Part shown: positions 41,929 through 50,833 of the stretch, piece after piece | Layout of the letters: every line of letters begins with the position of its first letter | Numbering within the stretch: the stretch's first letter is position 1 | Origin: JANMEX01 sp041751995 | GTDB lineage: Bacteria > Pseudomonadota > Alphaproteobacteria > Rhizobiales > Rhizobiaceae | Assembly (NCBI GenBank): GCA_041751995.1 | Contig: JBGSHY010000007.1 | Span: 54,482-118,481, forward strand | Direction of reading: 5' to 3' | DNA: 64,000 nucleotides | Notes under the pieces: model-generated | The model's database searches: none | Told to the model about the DNA's origin: nothing | Seen by the model: only the letters and a program-made list of their open reading frames with translations | Translations under genes and position numbers: made by a program

Positions 41929-43842
41929 TTGACCGCCCCTATCACACCATTGCTTGATAAAATTACCATTCCCGCCGACCTGCGCCGGATAGCGGAAGCC
42001 GACTTGCGCCAAGTGGCCGCAGAATTGCGGGCGGAGATGATTGACGCGGTCTCCAAGACCGGCGGGCATCTGGGCGCGGGGCTGGGCGTGGTCGAACTGA
42101 CCGTGGCGCTGCACTATGTTTTCAACACGCCGGACGACCGGCTGATCTGGGATGTCGGCCACCAGACCTATCCGCACAAGATCCTGACCGGGCGGCGCGA
42201 CCGGATACGCACACTGCGGCAGGAGGGCGGGCTTTCAGGCTTCACCCGACGGTCGGAAAGCGAATATGACCCGTTTGGGGCCGCGCATTCATCGACGTCG
42301 ATCTCCGCCGGGCTTGGCATGGCGGTGGCGCGCGATCTTTCGGGCAAGAACAACAATGTGATTTCGGTGATCGGCGACGGCTCCATGTCTGCCGGCATGG
42401 CGTTTGAGGCGATGAACAACGCCGGGGCGATGGACGCGCGGCTGATCGTCATTTTGAACGATAATGACATGTCAATTGCGCCGCCGACCGGGGCGATGAG
42501 CGCCTATCTCGCTCGATTGGCTTCGGGTCGCACGTATCTCGGCCTGCGCGACATCGGCAAGAAGCTGACGAAATATCTTGGCAAACGGATTGACCGGGCG
42601 ATCACACGCGCGGTCGAGCATGCACGCGGCTATGTGACCGGCGGGACGATGTTCGAGGAGCTCGGTTTCTATCACATCGGGCCGATTGACGGGCATGATC
42701 TCGACACGCTGGTTTCGGTGCTGCGCAACGTGCGCGACAATTACAAGGGGCCGGTGCTGATCCATGTGGTGACGCAAAAGGGCAAGGGCTATGCGCCCGC
42801 GGAAGCTGCCGCCGACAAGTATCACGGGGTCAACAAGTTTGACGTGGTGACCGGGACACAATCCAAGCCGCCGGCAAATGCGCCAAGCTACACGCGTGTG
42901 TTCGGCGACAGCCTTGTGACCGAGGCCAGCCATGATGACAAGATCATCGGCATCACGGCGGCAATGCCCAACGGCACCGGGCTCGACATTTTCGGCAATG
43001 CGTTTCCCGGGCGGCTGTTTGATGTCGGCATTGCCGAGCAGCATGCCGTGACATTTGCGGCGGGACTGGCAACGGAGGGCTACAAGCCGTTCGTGGCGAT
43101 CTACTCGACGTTCCTGCAGCGCGCCTATGACCAAGTGGTACATGACGTCGCCATCCAAGGCCTGCCGGTGCGATTTCCGATTGACCGGGCGGGCTATGTC
43201 GGCGCGGATGGGGCAACGCATGCGGGTTCGTTCGATACGACGTACCTCGCGACACTGCCCGGCTTCGTGGTGATGGCAGCGTCGGATGAGGCGGAACTTC
43301 GCCACATGGTTCGCACGGCTGCCGAATACAACGAAGGGCCGATTTCATTCCGCTATCCGCGCGGTGATGGGGTAGGTGTCGACCTTCCGGAACGTGGGTC
43401 GGTGTTGCCGATCGGCAAGGGGCGGATTGTCAAGGAAGGCACGCGCGTGGCGCTGCTGTCGTTCGGCACACGGCTGCAGGAATGTCTTGGCGCTGCGGCG
43501 GAACTGGATGCGGCGGGGCTATCCACGACGGTTGCCGATGCGCGGTTTGCCAAGCCGCTGGACGAGGATCTGATCCGGCGGTTGGCCAAGAATCACGAGG
43601 TTCTGATCACGGTCGAAGAAGGTGCGGTAGGCGGGTTCGGCAGCCATGTGCTGCAGTTTCTGGCGGCCAACGGATTGCTGGATATCGGTCTCAAGGTGAG
43701 GGCGCTTTGTCTGCCGGACGAATTCACCGACCATGCCAGGCCCGAGCGCATGTATGAGCATGCGGGGCTGGACGCCAAGGGCATCGTGTATTCGGTGTTT
43801 GCGGCGCTGGGCGATGAGATAAAGAAGCCCGTCCGCGCATGA
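41929..43842 (+). CDS. dxs: 1-deoxy-D-xylulose-5-phosphate synthase
   Basis: 637 codons from TTG 41929; an in-frame stop lies only 7 codons upstream, so this is the only start giving the family N-terminus ('TPLLDKITIPADLRRI'). TPP marks: 'VIGDGSMSAGMAFEAMNNAG' and 'LIVILNDNDMSIAPPTGAMS'. Later 'RLFDVGIAEQHAVTFAAGLA', 'FPIDRAGYVGADGATHAGSF' and 'VEEGAVGGFGSHVLQFL' follow. It condenses pyruvate and glyceraldehyde 3-phosphate in the MEP isoprenoid route, feeding ubiquinone side chains made via UbiA elsewhere in the window. Confidence 0.97.
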   Translation: MTAPITPLLDKITIPADLRRIAEADLRQVAAELRAEMIDAVSKTGGHLGAGLGVVELTVALHYVFNTPDDRLIWDVGHQTYPHKILTGRRDRIRTLRQEGGLSGFTRRSESEYDPFGAAHSSTSISAGLGMAVARDLSGKNNNVISVIGDGSMSAGMAFEAMNNAGAMDARLIVILNDNDMSIAPPTGAMSAYLARLASGRTYLGLRDIGKKLTKYLGKRIDRAITRAVEHARGYVTGGTMFEELGFYHIGPIDGHDLDTLVSVLRNVRDNYKGPVLIHVVTQKGKGYAPAEAAADKYHGVNKFDVVTGTQSKPPANAPSYTRVFGDSLVTEASHDDKIIGITAAMPNGTGLDIFGNAFPGRLFDVGIAEQHAVTFAAGLATEGYKPFVAIYSTFLQRAYDQVVHDVAIQGLPVRFPIDRAGYVGADGATHAGSFDTTYLATLPGFVVMAASDEAELRHMVRTAAEYNEGPISFRYPRGDGVGVDLPERGSVLPIGKGRIVKEGTRVALLSFGTRLQECLGAAAELDAAGLSTTVADARFAKPLDEDLIRRLAKNHEVLITVEEGAVGGFGSHVLQFLAANGLLDIGLKVRALCLPDEFTDHARPERMYEHAGLDAKGIVYSVFAALGDEIKKPVRA

Positions 43843-44069
43843 GGCGTCACATTAGGTCTTTCCGTTTTTGATTCCGGTGCTTTTCCCAACTTATTGAAAT
43901 AGTGCGCTTTTGCACGCGAGATGACTTTCAGAATTCGACTTCAAAGCGTCAACTTCCGGAACCGTAACACATTGCTCACCAAACCATTTTGCAAAGTGCT
44001 AACCGCGCTTGTTTGCCGAAGATTCTGATCTTTGCTGTAGTCCTTTAGCGGGGTTACAGGGAGACCAAG

Positions 44070-44435
44070 ATGCTGAGAACAGCACTGCTCGCCGTTTTGC
44101 TTGCCGGATTTGCGACCAGCGCGATGGCAATCGACGGGCCGAAATATGACCGCAAAATTGAAGCGGCGGTGAAGAAGATTGTCGCCAAGAAGGTTGGCGA
44201 CATTCGCGGGGCGTTTGACATTAACGCCAAGCCGGTTGCCATCAACGCAATGGCTGAAGAGGCAGCGGTTGAAGCCGCCGTTGAGGTATTGCCTGACGAG
44301 AAGTCATTGGTGCAGGTGGCGTTGCTCAATGTTCCTGTTCAGCCGCTATTGTTCAAGCCACAGTCGAAGTACCAATCCGGCCGGCCTGAACCGATCCGCA
44401 AAGTCCGCAAGGTCACCAGCTTCCAATACTTCTGA
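44070..44435 (+). CDS. Small secreted Lys/Ala-rich protein, uncharacterised
   Basis: 121 codons with SD AGGGAGACC before ATG 44070. Residues 1-~20 are a signal peptide (LLAVLLAGFATSAMAID). The mature protein is Lys/Ala/Val-rich with helical potential ('KYDRKIEAAVKKIVAKKVGD', 'AEEAAVEAAVEVLPDEK'). It ends in a basic 'RPEPIRKVRKVTSFQYF'. No domain is recognised; it could be a small envelope or periplasmic protein. Confidence 0.72.
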   Translation: MLRTALLAVLLAGFATSAMAIDGPKYDRKIEAAVKKIVAKKVGDIRGAFDINAKPVAINAMAEEAAVEAAVEVLPDEKSLVQVALLNVPVQPLLFKPQSKYQSGRPEPIRKVRKVTSFQYF

Positions 44436-44479
44436 GCCTTTCCCTTGTAAGGCGCGTTTCCGTCGGGCATTGAGACCCG

Positions 44480-45238
44480 ATGAATGTTGCTGTTTCAAAA
44501 CGTCTGCGACTGGACGAAGCGCTTGTGGCGCGGGGGCTTTATGCGTCCCGCTCGCGGGCACGCGACGCGATCATGCGCGGAACGGTTTGGGTATCCGGCT
44601 CTGTCGTTTCCAAGCCGGGGCAGCTTGTTGATGGGGATGCAGTTATCGCCATCGCTGATCCGGCGCAGTCGTATGTTTCGCGGGCAGCGCTGAAGCTGGT
44701 GGCCGGACTGGAGCGTTTCGGAATGTCTCCTGAAGGCACTTCGGTGCTGGATATAGGGGCATCGACAGGCGGGTTTGTGCAAATGCTCTTGCAGCGCGGC
44801 GCGGGCCATGTGATCGGCGTTGATGTCGGGCATGGTCAATTGCATGCCTCGCTTGCCAATGATGCGAGGGTGACAAACCTTGAAGGACTGAACGCGCGGG
44901 AACTTGCGCGCGAACATTTGGGCGGGCGCAAGATCGGCTTTGTCACCAGTGACGTCAGCTTCATTTCGTTGACGCTGGCGCTGCCACCTGCGCTGGAATT
45001 GGCGGAGGCAGGGGCGCGGTGCGTGCTGCTGATCAAGCCGCAATTCGAGGCGGGGCGGGAGGCTATTGGTAAGGGCGGAGTTCTGAAAGACAAGACAATT
45101 GGGCCTAAAATCGCTGAGGATTTAAGTGACTGGCTTGGCACGCAAAAGGGCTGGCGGGCAATTGGGGTTTGCGATTCACCGATTGATGGCGCAGATGGCA
45201 ACCATGAATATCTGCTTGGCGGGATAAAAGACCAATGA
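44480..45238 (+). CDS. TlyA-family rRNA 2'-O-methyltransferase/hemolysin-like
   Basis: 252 codons. An N-terminal S4 RNA-binding domain ('KRLRLDEALVARGLYASRSR', 'AIMRGTVWVSG') is joined to an FtsJ-like methyltransferase: SAM motif 'VLDIGASTGGFVQMLLQRGA', 'IGVDVGHGQLHASL', 'VTSDVSFISLTLALPPALEL' and 'VLLIKPQFEAGREAIGKGGV'. TlyA enzymes 2'-O-methylate rRNA; one paralogue gives capreomycin sensitivity. The gene starts inside the 3' region following the secreted protein and overlaps the next gene by ATGA. Confidence 0.9.
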   Translation: MNVAVSKRLRLDEALVARGLYASRSRARDAIMRGTVWVSGSVVSKPGQLVDGDAVIAIADPAQSYVSRAALKLVAGLERFGMSPEGTSVLDIGASTGGFVQMLLQRGAGHVIGVDVGHGQLHASLANDARVTNLEGLNARELAREHLGGRKIGFVTSDVSFISLTLALPPALELAEAGARCVLLIKPQFEAGREAIGKGGVLKDKTIGPKIAEDLSDWLGTQKGWRAIGVCDSPIDGADGNHEYLLGGIKDQ

Positions 45239-46491
45239 ATTTGACCATCACTGAAATGGGCGCACGCGGCGAAGGTTTGGCTGAGGGGCTGAACGGGCCG
45301 GTGCATGTGCCATACACTTTGCCGGGCGAAACCGTAAATGCCGCAGTCAACGGCGGGCGCGGCACGGTGATGTCGATCCTCGATCCTTCAAAGGAACGTG
45401 TCACGCCGGTCTGCAAGCATTTTGAACATTGCGGTGGCTGCATGCTGCAGCATTGGCAGACGGACGCGCAGCTGGAATGGAAAAGGCTTGAGGTGCGTGA
45501 TGCACTGGGCAAGCGCGGCATCGAGGCGGAGGTGCTTCCTATTATCGGCTGCGAGCCAGGCGAGCGGCGTCGGGTGACATTCACCGTGCGCGATGAGCAG
45601 GGCCGCAAGGTGACCGGTTTCAATGCGGCGCAAAGCCATGATGTGGTCGAGATCACGGAATGCTTTGTTGCCGCGCCGCAGATCGTTGCGGCGCTTCCTG
45701 TGGTGCGGGAACTTGCCAAGATCATCAAGGTGGAGCGCGAGGGCGGCCATATTGCTGTGACGTTGACCGAGAGTGGTCTCGACATGCACGTATCCGGCAT
45801 AGACAAACTTGCCGACGAGCTGCGGCGCAAGATGAGCGCATTTGCGCTGGCGCATGGACTGGCGCGGCTGTCGGCCGACGAAGAAGTGCTTGTCGAGGCA
45901 AAGCGGCCGGTTATTCACTTCGGTCCGGTGGCAGTTACCCCGCCGCCAGGTGGGTTCTTGCAAGCCTCGGCGCGCATTGAAGAGGCGATGGCGGCGCTGG
46001 TTGTTTCGCATTTCGCCAAGGCGAAGAAAGTGGCGGATCTTTTTGCCGGGTCCGGCGCGTTCACGTTCCGGCTTGCGGGCAAGGCGCCGGTTCATGCCGT
46101 GGAAGGTGACAAATCGGCAGTGGCGGCACTCGACCGGGGTCGGCGTGGCTTGCAGGGCGTCAAGGCGATCACCGTCGAGCAGCGCGACCTGTTCCGGCGG
46201 CCGATGATGGTTTCGGAGCTGAAAGCCTATGACGCCGTCGTGTTTGACCCGCCGCGCGCAGGGGCCGAGGATCAGGCCCGGATGCTGGCAAAATCTGGCG
46301 TGCGCTGGATAGCGGCAGTGTCGTGCAATCCGGCGACGCTGGCGCGCGATCTGCGGATACTCATCGACGGCGGGTTCAAGCTGAAAAGTGTAACGCCGTT
46401 TGACCAGTTTTTATGGTCGGCGCACGTCGAGGCTGTGGCGCTGCTCGAAAACCCGAACGCCGGATCAGGCCCGCGCAAGATCTTCGGCTGA
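45235..46491 (+). CDS. TrmA/RlmD-family RNA m5U methyltransferase
   Basis: 418 codons, with ATG 45235 overlapping the TlyA-like stop. An N-terminal TRAM-like segment ('MGARGEGLAEGLNGPVHVP') precedes a probable Fe-S site, Cys in 'CKHFEHCGGCMLQHW' plus a later Cys ('ITECFVAAP'). The methyltransferase core holds 'VADLFAGSGAFTFRLAG', 'VVFDPPRAGAEDQARML' and the catalytic Cys in 'IAAVSCNPATLARDLRIL'. It should form 5-methyluridine in rRNA or tRNA. Its last 27 bp overlap the 3' end of prmB on the opposite strand. Confidence 0.88.
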   Translation: MNLTITEMGARGEGLAEGLNGPVHVPYTLPGETVNAAVNGGRGTVMSILDPSKERVTPVCKHFEHCGGCMLQHWQTDAQLEWKRLEVRDALGKRGIEAEVLPIIGCEPGERRRVTFTVRDEQGRKVTGFNAAQSHDVVEITECFVAAPQIVAALPVVRELAKIIKVEREGGHIAVTLTESGLDMHVSGIDKLADELRRKMSAFALAHGLARLSADEEVLVEAKRPVIHFGPVAVTPPPGGFLQASARIEEAMAALVVSHFAKAKKVADLFAGSGAFTFRLAGKAPVHAVEGDKSAVAALDRGRRGLQGVKAITVEQRDLFRRPMMVSELKAYDAVVFDPPRAGAEDQARMLAKSGVRWIAAVSCNPATLARDLRILIDGGFKLKSVTPFDQFLWSAHVEAVALLENPNAGSGPRKIFG

Positions 46492-47379
46492 CAGCGCGAA
46501 CACCTCTCCCTGGCTTTCCTCGGTGTCGAGGAACAGGAAGGGCAAGTCGGGATATTCGGCGATCAGCTGATCGCGCCCGGTGCCGAATTCGCAGATCAGC
46601 ATGCCCGTTTCGGTCAGATGTTCCGGCGCCTCCGCCAAAATCCGGCGGACGAGATCGAAGCCGTCTTGGCCAGAGACATGGGCCATTTTTGGCTCGGCTG
46701 CGTGTTCGAGGGCGAAGGCGTCGACTTCTTCTTCGGCGACATATGGCGGGTTGGCCAGGATCAAGTCGTAGCGGCGGCCTTGCAGGGCAGAAAAGAGATT
46801 GCCTTGATGCAGGCCGATCCGGTGTTCAAGGCCGTGGGTGGCGACGTTGATCTGCGCCACTTCGAGGGCATCTGCCGAAAGGTCTGTCGCGTCAACTTCC
46901 GCGTTTTCAAAACGCATGGCGGCGAGGATGGCAAGGCAGCCGGAGCCGGTGCAAAGGTCGAGCACGGTTTCGACGGACTCGGTTTCGGGGATCAGCGCGT
47001 TTTCAGCGCCGGCGAAATCGGTGCGGCCGAGCAGTTCCCCGATGTAGGACCGCGGGATGATAACGCGTTCATCGACGTAGAAGGGCACGCCGTGCATGTA
47101 GGCCTTGTTCAATAGATAGGGCAGCGGTTTGCGGGAGGATGCGCGCAGGTCGATCAGGTCAGCGAGGCGTTGGCGCTCTGTGTCGAGCAGGCGGGCGTCG
47201 AGGAAGGGTTCGAGCCGGTCGATCGGCAGGTTGAGGCCTTCAAGCACGAGGTAAGCGGCTTCATCGTAGGCGTTGGTGGTGCCGTGGCCATAGACCAGAT
47301 TGGCGGCATTGAAGCGCGAGACGGCATGGCGCAGAAAATCGCGAACGGTGATGAATGTGGATGCCGGGGTTGCTGTCAT
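46465..47379 (-). CDS. prmB: 50S ribosomal protein L3 N5-glutamine methyltransferase
   Basis: 304 codons from ATG 47379. The frame continues ~195 codons upstream, but that extension has no PrmB homology and I do not include it. PrmB marks: 'YGHGTTNAYDEAAYLVLEGL', 'GVPFYVDERVIIPRSYIGEL', SAM motif 'VLDLCTGSGCLAILAAMRF', and the N-methyl-glutamine signature 'LILANPPYVAEEEVDAF'. It methylates Gln in ribosomal protein L3 during 50S assembly. It overlaps the RlmD-like gene tail-to-tail. Confidence 0.94.
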   Translation of the reverse strand: MTATPASTFITVRDFLRHAVSRFNAANLVYGHGTTNAYDEAAYLVLEGLNLPIDRLEPFLDARLLDTERQRLADLIDLRASSRKPLPYLLNKAYMHGVPFYVDERVIIPRSYIGELLGRTDFAGAENALIPETESVETVLDLCTGSGCLAILAAMRFENAEVDATDLSADALEVAQINVATHGLEHRIGLHQGNLFSALQGRRYDLILANPPYVAEEEVDAFALEHAAEPKMAHVSGQDGFDLVRRILAEAPEHLTETGMLICEFGTGRDQLIAEYPDLPFLFLDTEESQGEVFALSAEDLARA

Positions 47380-47499
47380 GACGCCTCGCAGTCTGGCAGG
47401 TGAGTAGCGCTGCGGACTGGATGTGGCAACTGGCGTTTCGCGATTGTGGTTGACCGCAGCGCTTGGGGCAGTTGATGTGTAAGGCTGCGGAGAGACAAC

Positions 47500-48111
47500 A
47501 TGACGGATTTGTTCGGAAATCAGCAGCCAGAAATCATGGCCTCGCGGCGGTTGAAGGGCAGGGTGGATGTGGTGCTGATTGCGCCAGGGACGCATTTTGT
47601 GACCGTTGCCGGAAGCGCGCTGGATCTGACATTCGACGGGATCGTCGGTGATCATCATGCGGGCGCCACCCGCAAGGCGGGCGGGCGTGAGCCTTGGTAT
47701 CCGCGCGGCACCGACATCCGCAACGAGCGGCAGGTTTCCCTTGTCTCGACAGATGATTTGACGGCGATAGCCCGGGATATGGGCGTTGATGGAGTCAAGC
47801 CGGAATGGCTTGGTGCTAATCTGGTGATTTCCGGAATAGCCGATTTTTCGATGCTGCCGCCGCGCACGCTGTTGTTTTTTGACGGCGGCGTGACGCTGAA
47901 AGTCTATGGGCAGAATGCACCTTGCAAGATTGCCGGGCGGGCCGTGGCCGAAGGATTGGGGCATGCGGATCGCGACGAGACAGCGTTGGCGTTTGTTAAG
48001 GCGGCAAAGCGGCTGCGCGGACTTGTGGCTTGGGTGGAGAAGCCGGGCAGGATAGAGGCAGGCGAGGCGCTTGAGGGACGCGTGCCGGAACAGTGGCTTT
48101 ACGGTTCTTAA
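47500..48111 (+). CDS. MOSC-domain protein
   Basis: 203 codons. The MOSC pattern is 'GIVGDHHAGATRKAGGREPW', 'RGTDIRNERQVSLVSTDDL', 'EWLGANLVISGI' and the conserved Cys in 'GQNAPCKIAGRAVA', which in related proteins carries the molybdenum-cofactor sulfur or handles activated sulfur. No MOSC_N domain is present, so this is a stand-alone form. It overlaps the DUF2293 gene by 4 bp tail-to-tail. Confidence 0.88.
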   Translation: MTDLFGNQQPEIMASRRLKGRVDVVLIAPGTHFVTVAGSALDLTFDGIVGDHHAGATRKAGGREPWYPRGTDIRNERQVSLVSTDDLTAIARDMGVDGVKPEWLGANLVISGIADFSMLPPRTLLFFDGGVTLKVYGQNAPCKIAGRAVAEGLGHADRDETALAFVKAAKRLRGLVAWVEKPGRIEAGEALEGRVPEQWLYGS

Positions 48112-48419
48112 GCCTCTTCGTCCGGATCAATAAACCGCGTTGCCCGCCACTCAGTGAGTTTGTCGTTGATGGCTTCCAGACAGAAATGGCGCGCTGATTC
48201 CTGATCATAGCCTTCAGCGAGCAGCGTGTCATAGTCAGTGTGATGGTGCCGGATATGCGCAATCAATGACAGCCACGTGCTGATTCCGGCGGGATAGCTG
48301 CGCAAATGGCGTGAGGCGGCCTGGGATTTGACGGCTTCGGCGTCTGAATAGGGGATGCCCGGCACCCATGTGATCAGCGCTTTGGCGATTTCCTTCTGCA
48401 ACTTGGTTGAAAGCGACAA
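48108..48419 (-). CDS. DUF2293-type protein
   Basis: 103 codons from TTG 48419, chosen because GGAGA lies 7 nt upstream. The frame is open much further, but that part overlaps the divergent ArsR-methyltransferase. The core, 'ALITWVPGIPYSDAEAVKSQ', 'HLRSYPAGISTWLSLIAHIR' and 'HTDYDTLLAEGYDQESARHF', fits the small helical DUF2293 family. Function is unknown; a link to the adjacent methionine-cycle operon is only positional. Confidence 0.72.
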   Translation of the reverse strand: MSLSTKLQKEIAKALITWVPGIPYSDAEAVKSQAASRHLRSYPAGISTWLSLIAHIRHHHTDYDTLLAEGYDQESARHFCLEAINDKLTEWRATRFIDPDEEA

Positions 48420-48457
48420 AAATCTGTCTCCATGCGACTTGCGCGGCTTTCGCAGAT

Positions 48458-48479
48458 GACATAAACATATCTTTATGTC
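48458..48479. promoter_or_regulatory. Palindromic operator for ArsR-methyltransferase/metF unit
   Basis: GACATAAA-CATATC-TTTATGTC is a perfect 8-bp inverted repeat, 16 bp before ATG 48495 and between the two divergent genes. ArsR-type methionine-cycle regulators (SahR-like) bind AT-rich palindromes of this form. I infer self-regulation of the fusion gene and metF. Confidence 0.6.
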
Positions 48480-48494
48480 TTTTGCGAGGAAATG

Positions 48495-49505
48495 ATGAGT
48501 ACGGTTCAACTGCCCCTGGATGGTCTGGTGGATACCTTGAAAGCGGTGGCGGAATCCAGCCGCTTGCGCATTCTCCATCTGCTGAAGCGCGGGGACTTGA
48601 CGGTCACGGACATCACGACCGTGCTTGGCCAATCGCAGCCACGCGTTTCCCGCCATCTCAAGCTGTTGCACGAGGCCGGACTGATAACGCGCTATCAGGA
48701 AGGCTCTTGGGCCTATTTCCGCATTGACGATGCGACGCTATCCGGCCAGTTGGCCGATGCGCTGGCAGCGCGGCTTGACGACAAGGACCTCACGCTGGCG
48801 CGCGACCTTGAGCGGCTTGCCGAAGTCAAACAGGCGCGCCAATCGCGGGCGGCGGATTACTTCACCAATAATGCGCAGGAGTGGGACCAGATACGCTCTC
48901 TGCATGCGCCGGACGCTGCAGTTGAAGCACTCCTGAGCAAGCTGGTCGGCACGCGGCATTTCCAGTCTATGCTGGATCTGGGCACCGGCACCGGGCGGCT
49001 CCTTGAACTCTTTTCACCGCTCTACCGGCGCGGCGTCGGCATTGACATGAGCCGCGACATGCTTGCGGTGGCGCGGGCCAATCTGGAGCGGGCAGGCGTT
49101 GCCAATGCGCAGGTGCGGCAGGGTGACATTCTCAACCCGCCGGTCGAGCGTGACCATTTTGATCTGGTGACAATCCATCAGGTTCTGCATTTCCTTGATG
49201 ACCCGGTGGTGGCGATCCGCGAGGCGTCGCGGGCGCTCCGGCCAAACGGACGGCTGATCATTGTTGATTTTGCCAGCCACGACATTGAAACCCTGCGCGA
49301 GAAGCATGCGCATGTGCGCCTTGGCTTTTCGGACGAGCAAATCAACGGTTGGCTGAAGGAATGTGGTTTGACGCCGGTAGCAGCGCACCAGGTTGCGCCG
49401 TCTGGCGCGGGTCAACTCACTGTCAAAATATGGATCGCGCGCGATCCGCGCATCCTCATTGCTGAGCAGGCTGCCAGCGAAATCCAAGCGTTGGAGACTG
49501 TCTGA
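48495..49505 (+). CDS. ArsR-type HTH fused to SAM-dependent methyltransferase
   Basis: 336 codons from ATG 48495 (ATG 48492 adjacent; GCGAGGA upstream favours the second). Residues ~10-85 are an ArsR winged helix: 'TLKAVAESSRLRILHLLKRG', 'TVTDITTVLGQSQPRVSRHL', 'LHEAGLITRYQEGSWAYFRI'. Residues ~150-260 are a class I methyltransferase: 'MLDLGTGTGRLLELFSP', 'GVGIDMSRDMLAVARANLER', 'DLVTIHQVLHFLDDP'. The SAM-binding fold may sense SAM or SAH, so the protein is likely a methionine-cycle sensor. TGATG coupling to metF supports this. Confidence 0.92.
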   Translation: MSTVQLPLDGLVDTLKAVAESSRLRILHLLKRGDLTVTDITTVLGQSQPRVSRHLKLLHEAGLITRYQEGSWAYFRIDDATLSGQLADALAARLDDKDLTLARDLERLAEVKQARQSRAADYFTNNAQEWDQIRSLHAPDAAVEALLSKLVGTRHFQSMLDLGTGTGRLLELFSPLYRRGVGIDMSRDMLAVARANLERAGVANAQVRQGDILNPPVERDHFDLVTIHQVLHFLDDPVVAIREASRALRPNGRLIIVDFASHDIETLREKHAHVRLGFSDEQINGWLKECGLTPVAAHQVAPSGAGQLTVKIWIARDPRILIAEQAASEIQALETV

Positions 49506-50410
49506 TGAATACGTTCCGCCTGTCGCGCCGCCCGGACCTTGGCAAGGGTATCCGCGTGTCGTTTGAATTCTTTCCGCCGAAGAACACGGATATGGAGGAG
49601 CGGCTGTGGCAGACGATTGACCGGCTGCAGACACTGGCTCCGGATTTCGTCTCTGTGACATACGGCGCAGGCGGTTCCACCAAGGAGCCGACGGGGCGGA
49701 CTGTCAGCCGCATGATCAACCAGGCGGGCCTGAAGACAGCGGCGCATCTGACTTGCGTGAATGCTTCGAAACAACAGGTCAACGATGTGGTGCGGGAATA
49801 TCAGTCTTTCGGTGTCGAGCGGTTTGTTGCGTTGCGCGGCGATCCGGCGACCGGCATGGGCACGCCCTATGTGGCGCATCCGGAAGGCTATCAAAGCTCG
49901 GCAGACCTGATTGCCGGGCTGAAAGAAATTGCCGATTTCGACATTTCGGTTTCCGCTTATCCGGAAAAGCATCCGGAAAGCCGGGATTTTGCGACGGATA
50001 TTGAACTTCTGAAGCGCAAAGTTGACGCGGGCGCGGACCGGGCGATCACCCAGTTCTTCTTCGACAATGACGTCTATGAGCGCTACGTCGAGCGTGTGCG
50101 GCGCGCGGGGATCTACATTCCGATCCTGCCGGGCATCCTGCCGGTGCACAATTTCCGGCAGGTTACGAACTTCTGCTCACGCTCGGGCACGCACGTGCCG
50201 TCATGGCTGGCGGAGCGGTTTGAGGGGCTCGACAATGACCCGCAGACCCACGCGCTGGTGGCTTCCGCCGTTGCCGCGGAACAGGTGCTGGATCTGGTCG
50301 AGCGCGGCGTGCAGGACTTTCATTTCTACACGATGAACAGGTCGGACCTGGTGTTCGCGATTTGCCATCTGATCGGCATCCGCCCGGCACAGGCCGCCCA
50401 AGCGGCCTGA
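49505..50410 (+). CDS. metF: 5,10-methylenetetrahydrofolate reductase
   Basis: 301 codons, start overlapping the ArsR-methyltransferase stop. MTHFR TIM barrel: 'RVSFEFFPPKNTDMEERLWQ', 'PDFVSVTYGAGGSTKEPTGR', 'AHLTCVNASKQQVNDV', 'FVALRGDPATGMG' and 'AITQFFFDNDVYERYVER'. It reduces methylene-THF to methyl-THF with FAD and NADH, supplying the methyl group for methionine synthase. metH is not next to it. A terminator follows. Confidence 0.96.
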   Translation: MNTFRLSRRPDLGKGIRVSFEFFPPKNTDMEERLWQTIDRLQTLAPDFVSVTYGAGGSTKEPTGRTVSRMINQAGLKTAAHLTCVNASKQQVNDVVREYQSFGVERFVALRGDPATGMGTPYVAHPEGYQSSADLIAGLKEIADFDISVSAYPEKHPESRDFATDIELLKRKVDAGADRAITQFFFDNDVYERYVERVRRAGIYIPILPGILPVHNFRQVTNFCSRSGTHVPSWLAERFEGLDNDPQTHALVASAVAAEQVLDLVERGVQDFHFYTMNRSDLVFAICHLIGIRPAQAAQAA

Positions 50411-50436
50411 TGCCCTTGCTCAAATCCGCACATGAA

Positions 50437-50465
50437 AAAAGCCGGTTGCGTGGCAACCGGCTTTT
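50437..50465 (+). terminator. Rho-independent terminator of metF operon
   Basis: AAAAGCCGGTTGC pairs with GCAACCGGCTTTT around a GTG loop, just after the metF stop. A-rich before and T-rich after. Confidence 0.88.
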
Positions 50466-50506
50466 AAAAGTTCTTGGCGGACCTCCAGTCCGCGACCGGG
50501 GTTAGG

Positions 50507-50593
50507 TCAAGAAACCAGCCCCAGCACAATTGCGCTGACAAATGCGAACGCTGCGCAGAACATTACAACGTTGAGAGATTTTGTTAAATCCAT
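50507..50593 (-). CDS. 28-codon single-helix membrane protein
   Basis: ATG 50593 is preceded by a full SD (AAAGGAGGCGCATAG) and opens a 28-codon frame ending TGA at 50507. The peptide reads MDLTKSLNVV then a hydrophobic helix, 'MFCAAFAFVSAIVLGLVS'. Polar N-terminal and hydrophobic C-terminal parts suggest a single-span small membrane protein, possibly a regulator of a neighbouring complex. The strong SD is the main evidence; no homologue could be checked. It lies between the metF terminator and the EamA gene on the same strand as the latter. Confidence 0.65.
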   Translation of the reverse strand: MDLTKSLNVVMFCAAFAFVSAIVLGLVS

Positions 50594-50833
50594 CTATGCG
50601 CCTCCTTTGTCTATGCCGCCTAAACATATGCTTTTGTCGTAGAGGCGCAAGGGTAATCCATGCTGCATTGCGGCGAAATTGTGGAAAAACGTTTCGTCAA
50701 ACAGCCCTAAAGCATTGAAAAGAAAAATGATTTCAAGTTGTTCATTATTTATTAAAGATGGTTAAATGACGAATTGGCTTTGCTCGCCGAATTTTGCCGC
50801 GTTTGAATCCAAAAGGCAAAAAACACTTTCCAA

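Noticed and set aside
47380..47964. Upstream extension of the prmB frame
   Set aside because: It runs opposite the MOSC gene with no PrmB similarity; ATG 47379 gives the family N-terminus.
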